Assembly: GCA_009694215.1 (NCBI GenBank)
Contig: SHVN01000016.1
Coordinates: 1 to 38,577, forward strand
Direction of reading: 5' to 3'
Length of the DNA: 38,577 nt
Source of the DNA: Xanthobacteraceae bacterium
Lineage (GTDB): Bacteria; Pseudomonadota; Alphaproteobacteria; Rhizobiales; Xanthobacteraceae
How positions within the stretch are numbered: the first letter of the stretch is position 1; each line of letters opens with the position of its first letter. Below the pieces are notes generated by a model. It ran no database searches and was not told where the DNA came from. It saw only the letters and a list, made by a program, of their open reading frames with translations. The translations under genes were made by a program, and so were the position numbers. This document shows positions 34,053-38,577 of this stretch, one piece after another.

Positions 34053-34067
34053 CTTGCCTTTGGCAAG
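34053..34067 (-). promoter_or_regulatory. Hairpin over the secA ribosome-binding region
   Basis: CTTGCC-TTT-GGCAAG is a perfect 6-base-pair stem with a 3-base loop. On the secA transcript its 3' arm, GGCAAG, overlaps the AAGGA that precedes the ATG by 11 bases. It could dampen translation, but the stem is short. Confidence 0.45.
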
Positions 34068-34158
34068 CCGCGGTGCGGCCATCCGTAGGGGAAATGCGGC
34101 ACTTCTCGGGCAATTGCAATGGGATAGCGATCATCGAGCAGGGCCGCGCGACATTCGA

Positions 34159-34187
34159 GACATAGGAGGGGGTCCAAGCCTTGTCAA
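34159..34187 (-). promoter_or_regulatory. Predicted promoter of secA
   Basis: On the minus strand TTGACA (34187-34182) is followed after 17 bases by TATGTC (34164-34159). The -35 is a perfect match and the -10 matches 3 of 6. The implied leader is about 110 bases. Confidence 0.6.
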
Positions 34188-34347
34188 TTAGCGCGGTTTT
34201 GAGCGCCCGGCGTTCAAATCCGCCCCTTTCCGCGATCACAGCGTCGTTAGCAGGCGATCCCATTCTGTCGTTGCCAAGCCGGAGCGATTGCGCGACAAGA
34301 CGCCGCCCTCCGCCGTTTTTGGCGGTGCCATCACCACAAGGATTGTC

Positions 34348-35208
34348 ATGGCTTCCCAGACCGATACCAGCCCCGCGACCGCTCGGTCGGGGCTTCCCGC
34401 CCTGCGCGCCTGCGCGTTGGGATTTATCGCCGCAGCGCTCTTGGCGGCGGGCCCAGCGCTGTCGCAGAGCGATCCGGTGGTCGCCAAGGTCAACGGCATG
34501 GAAATCCGAGAGAGTGACCTGACCATGGCGGAGGAGGATGTGGGCCAGAACCCGCAGACCCAGCAGCTGACCGGCGACGCCAAGCGGGACTATCTGGTGT
34601 CCTATGTGGCCGACGTGATGCTGGTGGCCAAGGCGGCCGAAGGCAAGAAGGTCGGCGACCAGAAGGAATTCAAGAGCCGCCTCGCCTTCATCCGCAACAA
34701 GCTCCTGATGGAGACGCTGCTGCAGCAGGAGGGCAAGGCCGCGCTAACCGACGCGGCGATGAAGAAGGTCTACGACGACGCGGTCAAGCAGATGGGCGCC
34801 GAGCAGGAGGTGCGCGCGCGCCACATCCTGGTGCCGACCGAGGACGAGGCGAAGGCCGTGCTCGCCGAGATCAAGAAAGGCACCGACTTCGCCGAACTCG
34901 CCAAGCAGAAATCGAAGGATCCGGGCGCCGCAGCCGAAGGCGGCGACCTCGGCTATTTTGGCAAGGAGCAGATGGTGCCGGAGTTCGCCGAGACGGCGTT
35001 CAAGATGGACAAGGGACAGGTGTCCGATCCGGTGAAGACGCAGTTCGGATGGCACATCATCAAGGTCGAGGACAAGCGCACCAAGCCGGTGCCAGAGTTC
35101 ACCCAGGTGAAAGAGCAGGTCGAGACCTACGTCGTGCGCAAGGCGCAGGCCGACTACATCCACAAGCTCCAGGAAGGCGCCGATATCGAGCGGCTGGATA
35201 AGAAGTGA
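34348..35208 (+). CDS. Parvulin-type peptidylprolyl isomerase, exported
   Basis: A 286-residue protein. After a signal peptide (ALGFIAAALLAAGPALSQS) comes a SurA-like N-terminal chaperone segment (VVAKVNGMEIRESDL, then FIRNKLLMETLLQQE) and a parvulin domain (VRARHILVPTEDEAKAVL, SKDPGAAAEGGDLGYF and QFGWHIIKVEDKR), all characteristic. It probably assists folding of secreted or outer-membrane proteins in the periplasm. The frame opens upstream at 34288, but the ATG at 34348 has AAGGA before it and suits the signal peptide. It is divergent from secA. Downstream a 9-base-pair hairpin precedes argJ. Confidence 0.92.
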   Translation: MASQTDTSPATARSGLPALRACALGFIAAALLAAGPALSQSDPVVAKVNGMEIRESDLTMAEEDVGQNPQTQQLTGDAKRDYLVSYVADVMLVAKAAEGKKVGDQKEFKSRLAFIRNKLLMETLLQQEGKAALTDAAMKKVYDDAVKQMGAEQEVRARHILVPTEDEAKAVLAEIKKGTDFAELAKQKSKDPGAAAEGGDLGYFGKEQMVPEFAETAFKMDKGQVSDPVKTQFGWHIIKVEDKRTKPVPEFTQVKEQVETYVVRKAQADYIHKLQEGADIERLDKK

Positions 35209-35232
35209 TCTGAACCATCAAGGAATATCGTG

Positions 35233-35258
35233 ATCGCCGGGCTTGTCCCGGCGATTTC
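35233..35258 (+). terminator. Likely terminator after the parvulin gene
   Basis: Perfect stem ATCGCCGGG/CCCGGCGAT with loop CTTGT, followed by TTCGTTT. It starts 25 bases after the parvulin stop and precedes argJ. Confidence 0.65.
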
Positions 35259-35297
35259 GTTTCGGTAGGCACGCCTGGACCTTTTCCTGATGGCGGT

Positions 35298-36539
35298 ATG
35301 ATCATGGCTGTCGCGGTTTCCCCACTCGCTCCCAAATCCGTTCCCGCCATGCCGCCGATTCCCGGCGTGCGGCTCGCGACCGCCGCGGCCGGCATCAAAT
35401 ACGCCAACCGCACCGACGTGCTGCTGGCGCTGTTCGCGCCCGGCACCGCCGTAGCCGGCGTGTTCACCAAGTCGAAATGCCCCTCGGCGCCGGTGGAGTG
35501 GTGCCGCGCCAATCTCAAGCGCGGCAAGGCCCGCGCGCTGGTGGTCAATTCCGGCAACGCCAACGCCTTCACCGGCAAGACCGGACGGCTGGCCTGCCAG
35601 TTCACTGCGAAGATCGCCGCGAGCGCCATCGGCTGTCAGCCCGCCGACATCTACCTCGCCTCGACCGGCGTGATCGGCGAGCCGCTCAACGCCAAGGCGT
35701 TCGACGGCGTGATGGAAGGGATGGTCGTGGCCGCGCACGAGGCGCCGTGGCTCGACGCCGCCAAGGCGATCATGACCACGGACACGTTTCCCAAGATCTC
35801 GACCGCCACGGCGAAGATCGGCAAATCCACCGTCACCATCAACGGCATGGCCAAGGGCGCCGGCATGATCGCGCCCGACATGGCGACGATGCTGTCGTTC
35901 ATCTTCACCGACGCACCGATCGGCGCGCGCGCGTTGCAGACGCTGCTGAGCCAGGGCGTGACCGACACCTTCAACGCCGTGACCATCGACGGCGACACCT
36001 CCACCTCCGATACGCTGCTGGCGTTCGCGAGCGGCGCCGCGCTCGACGCGCCGCGCATCGTCAAGGCCAGCGACCCACGCCTGAAGAAATTCCGCGCCGC
36101 GTTCAACTCGGTTCTGGCCGATCTGGCCGAGCAGGTGGCGCGCGACGGCGAAGGCGCGCGCAAGCTCGTCGAGATCAAGGTCGAGGGCGCGGTCTCCAAA
36201 TCCTCGGCGCGAAGGATCGCCATGTCGATCGCCAATTCGCCTTTGGTGAAGACCGCGATCGCCGGCGAAGACGCCAACTGGGGCCGGGTGGTCATGGCGG
36301 TCGGCAAGGCCGGGGAGCCGGCCGACCGCGACAGGCTCTCGATCTGGTTCAACGGCATCCGCGTGGCGCACAAGGGCGCGCGCGATCCGGCCTACGACGA
36401 GGACGTGGTGTCGCAGGCGATGAAGAGCCCGACCATCGCGCTCAAGGTCGCGCTGGGCCTCGGCCGCGGCGCCGACCGCGTGCTGACCTGCGATCTCACC
36501 AAGGAATACATCGCCATCAACGGCGACTATCGCTCGTGA
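35298..36539 (+). CDS. argJ: Bifunctional ornithine acetyltransferase / N-acetylglutamate synthase
   Basis: A 413-residue enzyme of the cyclic arginine pathway that moves the acetyl group from N-acetylornithine to glutamate. It self-cleaves at the Ala-Thr bond in PDMATMLSF near residue 197, where the new N-terminal Thr becomes the nucleophile; that motif is intact here. Other landmarks are [20 protein letters not shown] and [17 protein letters not shown]. ATGs at 35298 and 35304 are equally possible starts. A Met-Ala-Val start at 35304 resembles relatives slightly more. It stands apart from other arg genes. Confidence 0.96.
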   Translation: MIMAVAVSPLAPKSVPAMPPIPGVRLATAAAGIKYANRTDVLLALFAPGTAVAGVFTKSKCPSAPVEWCRANLKRGKARALVVNSGNANAFTGKTGRLACQFTAKIAASAIGCQPADIYLASTGVIGEPLNAKAFDGVMEGMVVAAHEAPWLDAAKAIMTTDTFPKISTATAKIGKSTVTINGMAKGAGMIAPDMATMLSFIFTDAPIGARALQTLLSQGVTDTFNAVTIDGDTSTSDTLLAFASGAALDAPRIVKASDPRLKKFRAAFNSVLADLAEQVARDGEGARKLVEIKVEGAVSKSSARRIAMSIANSPLVKTAIAGEDANWGRVVMAVGKAGEPADRDRLSIWFNGIRVAHKGARDPAYDEDVVSQAMKSPTIALKVALGLGRGADRVLTCDLTKEYIAINGDYRS

Positions 36540-36650
36540 GCAGGCGCGGTTTGCGGTAATATTCCGTTAACCGGCCACGCGATGTTGCGTGCCCGTCACA
36601 ACGCGTTGAACCCCTCTTAACCACGGCTGTCTACGGTCGAGGCAGGGCCA

Positions 36651-37058
36651 GTGAGCATCAAACTCGTTCTTGTTGCGGCCTGCGCCCTCATCGATGCCGA
36701 CGGCCGCGTGCTGCTCACCGAGCGTCCCGCAGGCAAATCGATGGCGGGTCTTTGGGAATTCCCCGGAGGCAAGATCGAAGCCGGCGAACGGCCCGAGGAA
36801 TCGCTGATCCGGGAACTGAAAGAGGAACTTGGAATTGTCGTGCGGGAGCCGTGCCTGGCGCCGCTGACCTTCGCGAGCCACGGCTATGAGGACTTCCATC
36901 TCCTGATGCCGCTCTATGTCTGCCGGCGCTGGGAGGGGATCGTCACCGCGCAGGAGGGCCAACGGCTCGCCTGGGTCCGGCCGAACCGGCTCCGGGACTA
37001 CAAGATGCCTCCGGCGGACGAGCCGCTGGTCGCGCATCTGACGACACTGCTGCTGTGA
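36651..37058 (+). CDS. mutT: MutT-type Nudix hydrolase
   Basis: A 135-residue enzyme, probably the 8-oxo-dGTP diphosphatase that cleans the nucleotide pool. The Nudix box is complete at residues 40-62, from GKIEAGERPEE to RELKEELGI. The preceding WEFPGG and the C-terminal MPPADEPLVAHL match MutT. The start is a GTG at 36651 with AGGGCCA just before it. The Flp pilin follows directly. It is a short MutT without the thiamine-phosphate-synthase-like C-terminal extension found in some relatives. Confidence 0.9.
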   Translation: MSIKLVLVAACALIDADGRVLLTERPAGKSMAGLWEFPGGKIEAGERPEESLIRELKEELGIVVREPCLAPLTFASHGYEDFHLLMPLYVCRRWEGIVTAQEGQRLAWVRPNRLRDYKMPPADEPLVAHLTTLLL

Positions 37059-37072
37059 ATGGGAATCAGAGC

Positions 37073-37264
37073 ATGACGAAGTCCGACACGTTCATCTCCG
37101 CCGCCGGTCGTGAGCTCGAACGCCTCTGGGCCGACGAGAGCGGCGGGACTGCGATCGAATATGCGATGATAGCCTCGGGGATTGGTGCGACCATTGCCGC
37201 CGCGTTCTACATCCTTGCCGACACGGTGAAGGGTCTTTTCACCTCGATCTCCAACCTCTTGTGA
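37073..37264 (+). CDS. Flp/Fap-type class IVb pilin
   Basis: A 63-residue pilin precursor. A charged leader (ELERLWADESG) precedes the cleavage and hydrophobic signature GGTAIEYAMIASGIGATIAA. A prepilin peptidase such as CpaA/TadV would cut after Gly24, leaving Glu at +5. The mature pilin would be about 39 residues with one hydrophobic helix. A GTG at 37055 overlapping the mutT stop also opens the frame, but the ATG at 37073 gives a normal leader length. No tad/cpa assembly genes are in this window, so the pilin is an orphan or assembled by machinery elsewhere. Its last 26 bases overlap the end of the methyltransferase gene on the other strand. Confidence 0.85.
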   Translation: MTKSDTFISAAGRELERLWADESGGTAIEYAMIASGIGATIAAAFYILADTVKGLFTSISNLL

Positions 37265-38114
37265 AGCTGCGCTCCGCCTTCTCTCCCGTTGAGATTTCCT
37301 GGGTGCGCAGCGCGTCGGCAAGCCGCGTTTTCGCCGAGCCCGGCTTGAGCGGCTGCTGCTGGCTTTCATGCGGCGCCCAGCCCGACAGCCAGACGATCTC
37401 GAAGGTCGCGCGGACGCGGCCGTCGGGATCAGCGAAGCGCCCGGCATAGATTTCCAGCACCCGGCGCAGCGTCGCGCGGCGCAGCGGCGTGCGGCGGCGC
37501 TCGGTCAGCGCGTTGCCAGCGCCCATGCGGCGAAGGTCGTGCATCAGCGCGAGCGGCGACGCATAGCGCACCGTGACCCGGTCCACGTCGGTGACCGGCA
37601 GCGCGAAACCCGCGCGCTGCAGCAAGGCGCCGAGATCGCGCATGTCGGCGAACGGCGCCACCCGCGGCGACACCCCGCCCTCGACTTCGGCCTCGGCTTC
37701 GGCGAACGCGGCGCGCAGCTCGGCCAGACTGTCGCCGCCGATCAAGGCTGCGAGGAACAGCCCGTCCGGCTTGAGCGCACGGCGAATTTGAATAAGCGTG
37801 CCCGGCAGATCGTTGACGAACTGCAGGGCGAGCGCGGAGACCACGAGATCGAGCGAGGCGTCGCGGAACGGCAACGCCTCTTCATCGGCCACCACGGCGG
37901 CGATCGTCCCGACCCGGCCCGCGATCGCCCGCCGCACTGCATCGGCCGGCGTGCCGAGATCGACGGCGAGATCGAACGCACGCAACACCGCGGACAGTCG
38001 CTCGGCGATGTCGCCGGCCACACGGTCGAGCAGGAACGTCGCCGGCCCGAGCGTCATTGCCCGCGCGCGGCGCGCGCGCAACAGCCGGCGGTCGAAGATC
38101 AGGGGATGCGGCAT
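37239..38114 (-). CDS. SAM-dependent methyltransferase (BioC/NDUFAF5-like)
   Basis: A 291-residue protein. The N-terminal IFDRRLLRARRARAM and the C-terminal ADPDGRVRATFEIVWLSGWAPHESQQQPLKPGSAKTRLADAL resemble the NDUFAF5-type group of alphaproteobacteria. The SAM-binding motif I is degenerate, AVDLGTPADA rather than DLGCGxG, while LDLVVSALALQFVNDLPGTL (motif IV region) and LKPDGLFLAALIGGDSL are good. In mitochondria NDUFAF5 hydroxylates a complex I subunit; the bacterial role is unknown. The frame opens upstream, but MPHPLIFD at 38114 is the family start. The final 20 residues (EISTGEKAERSF..) run into the Flp gene on the other strand. Confidence 0.82.
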   Translation of the reverse strand: MPHPLIFDRRLLRARRARAMTLGPATFLLDRVAGDIAERLSAVLRAFDLAVDLGTPADAVRRAIAGRVGTIAAVVADEEALPFRDASLDLVVSALALQFVNDLPGTLIQIRRALKPDGLFLAALIGGDSLAELRAAFAEAEAEVEGGVSPRVAPFADMRDLGALLQRAGFALPVTDVDRVTVRYASPLALMHDLRRMGAGNALTERRRTPLRRATLRRVLEIYAGRFADPDGRVRATFEIVWLSGWAPHESQQQPLKPGSAKTRLADALRTQEISTGEKAERSFTRGWRSR

Positions 38115-38151
38115 CGGCCCATTGTAGGCGCTGACATGCCGCCGCGAAAAT

Positions 38152-38577
38152 TCATTTCCGCAGTTTTTTGCCGACCTTGAGCAGCGCCTAGCCCGCCGGC
38201 ACTTCGTCGTCCATATAGACGGTGTTGTCGTAAACAAGGCCAAGCTGCCGGACCACATTGATCAACGCGGCGACGCCCGTCGGAATGTGGTCGGCGCGAG
38301 CGTCCTTCTCGTTCAGGACGACCTCGATGCCCCCCGGGTCGCGCGGCCATTCCTGGTGGTCACGCCACCTTCGCCGTGGCGGTCCATCCCGCCGCGTCAA
38401 ACACGGACACGAAATCCTGCGCGAGGAACAGGCCCTCGTCGTCGCCGCGGATCGAGGCGATCGAGACCTTCTGTCCGGCGAAGGGCCGCAGCGCTTCGAT
38501 CAGGAACCGCCGCTGCTCCGCCGACAGGCGCTTCTGCGTCTGGGTCCGTTCAAGGGCCGCGAGCCGGTTTTCGGCGT
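38152..38577 (-). pseudogene. Decayed coiled-coil-type hypothetical gene, 5' end outside the window
   Basis: The gene enters from the right edge and reads AENRLAALERTQTQKRLS, then EALRPFAGQKVSIASIRG, and ends GWTATAKVA at a TGA at 38362-38360. The sense then resumes one base later in another frame as DHQEWPRDPGGIEVVLNEKD through DNTVYMDDEVPAG to a TAG at 38190-38188. The same frame continues past it as ALLKVGKKLRK to a TGA at 38154-38152. The switch is +1 (one extra T). One frameshift plus an in-frame stop point to a decayed gene, or to a shorter protein plus one sequencing error. No domain is recognised; the N-terminal part suggests a coiled coil. Confidence 0.6.

Larger units (their letters stand above)
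34040..34347. other. 308-base divergent intergenic region secA/parvulin
   Basis: It holds the secA promoter (34159-34187) and hairpin (34053-34067), and presumably the promoter for the parvulin gene, which I cannot assign. I see no small gene with a ribosome-binding site. Confidence 0.6.

Noticed and set aside
31253-34165. 970-codon plus-strand frame across secA
   Set aside because: It is the antisense of secA. The minus-strand product is a complete SecA with all motifs, so the plus frame is not a gene.

Overview
The window is GC-rich (roughly two thirds G+C), densely coded DNA from an alphaproteobacterium. The best fit is a member of the Hyphomicrobiales near the Bradyrhizobiaceae/Xanthobacteraceae. 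The reasons are a long-tailed CarD regulator, a SUV3-type helicase, the aerobic cobaltochelatase pair cobS/cobT, the order aroK-aroB-corC beside xerD-accA, solitary tripartite-tricarboxylate (Bug/TctC) binding proteins, and short palindromic intergenic repeats typical of that group. The placement rests on protein motifs and remembered gene order, not on a search.

Layout. Positions 1-1380 hold a lytic murein transglycosylase, a 40-residue DnaJ-type zinc-knuckle protein and an 82-residue orphan. Positions 1389-7410 are an accessory, catabolic-looking block: an alpha/beta hydrolase, a tandem pair of Bug binding proteins, an FAD aromatic-ring monooxygenase, an isoprenylcysteine-methyltransferase-like membrane protein and a LigI-like amidohydrolase. 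Positions 7541-18716 are mostly core genes on the minus strand: carD, fdxA, an S4 RNA-binding protein, the helicase, a DUF3108 protein, a phytase-type esterase-like protein, cobT and cobS. rpmB is the only plus-strand gene in this stretch. Positions 18942-20769 hold a VOC dioxygenase/glyoxalase-fold gene and a second FAD monooxygenase, which look inserted into the core block. A J-domain protein and a BolA protein follow as a divergent pair, then a third Bug protein. Positions 22944-28262 hold aroK-aroB-corC (4-base overlaps, minus strand) facing a small membrane protein, xerD and accA. Positions 28499-31162 hold an L,D-transpeptidase lipoprotein and a fourth Bug protein. From 31238 come secA (minus), a parvulin isomerase, argJ, a MutT-type Nudix hydrolase, a Flp-type pilin, a methyltransferase and a decayed gene at the right edge.

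How it fits together. The core genes serve envelope biogenesis and protein export (SecA, parvulin, L,D-transpeptidase, lytic transglycosylase), cobalamin synthesis (CobS/CobT), the shikimate and arginine pathways, fatty-acid initiation (AccA) and chromosome resolution (XerD). The accessory genes look like small-molecule capture and aromatic breakdown: four Bug proteins with no permease genes here, two flavin hydroxylases, a VOC enzyme and a lactonase-like hydrolase.

I see no CRISPR array, no tRNA or rRNA, no insertion sequence and no phage gene. The most distinctive signals are four families of palindromic repeats. Three copies belong to one family; one of these is a mosaic that supplies a gene's stop codon, and a repeat of another family hides the true start of a flavin monooxygenase. 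Others are a paired DnaA-box motif, the catabolic pair inside core gene order, several tiny or non-ATG-start genes that are easy to miss, and a frameshifted gene at the right edge. I found no clear new multi-gene system.
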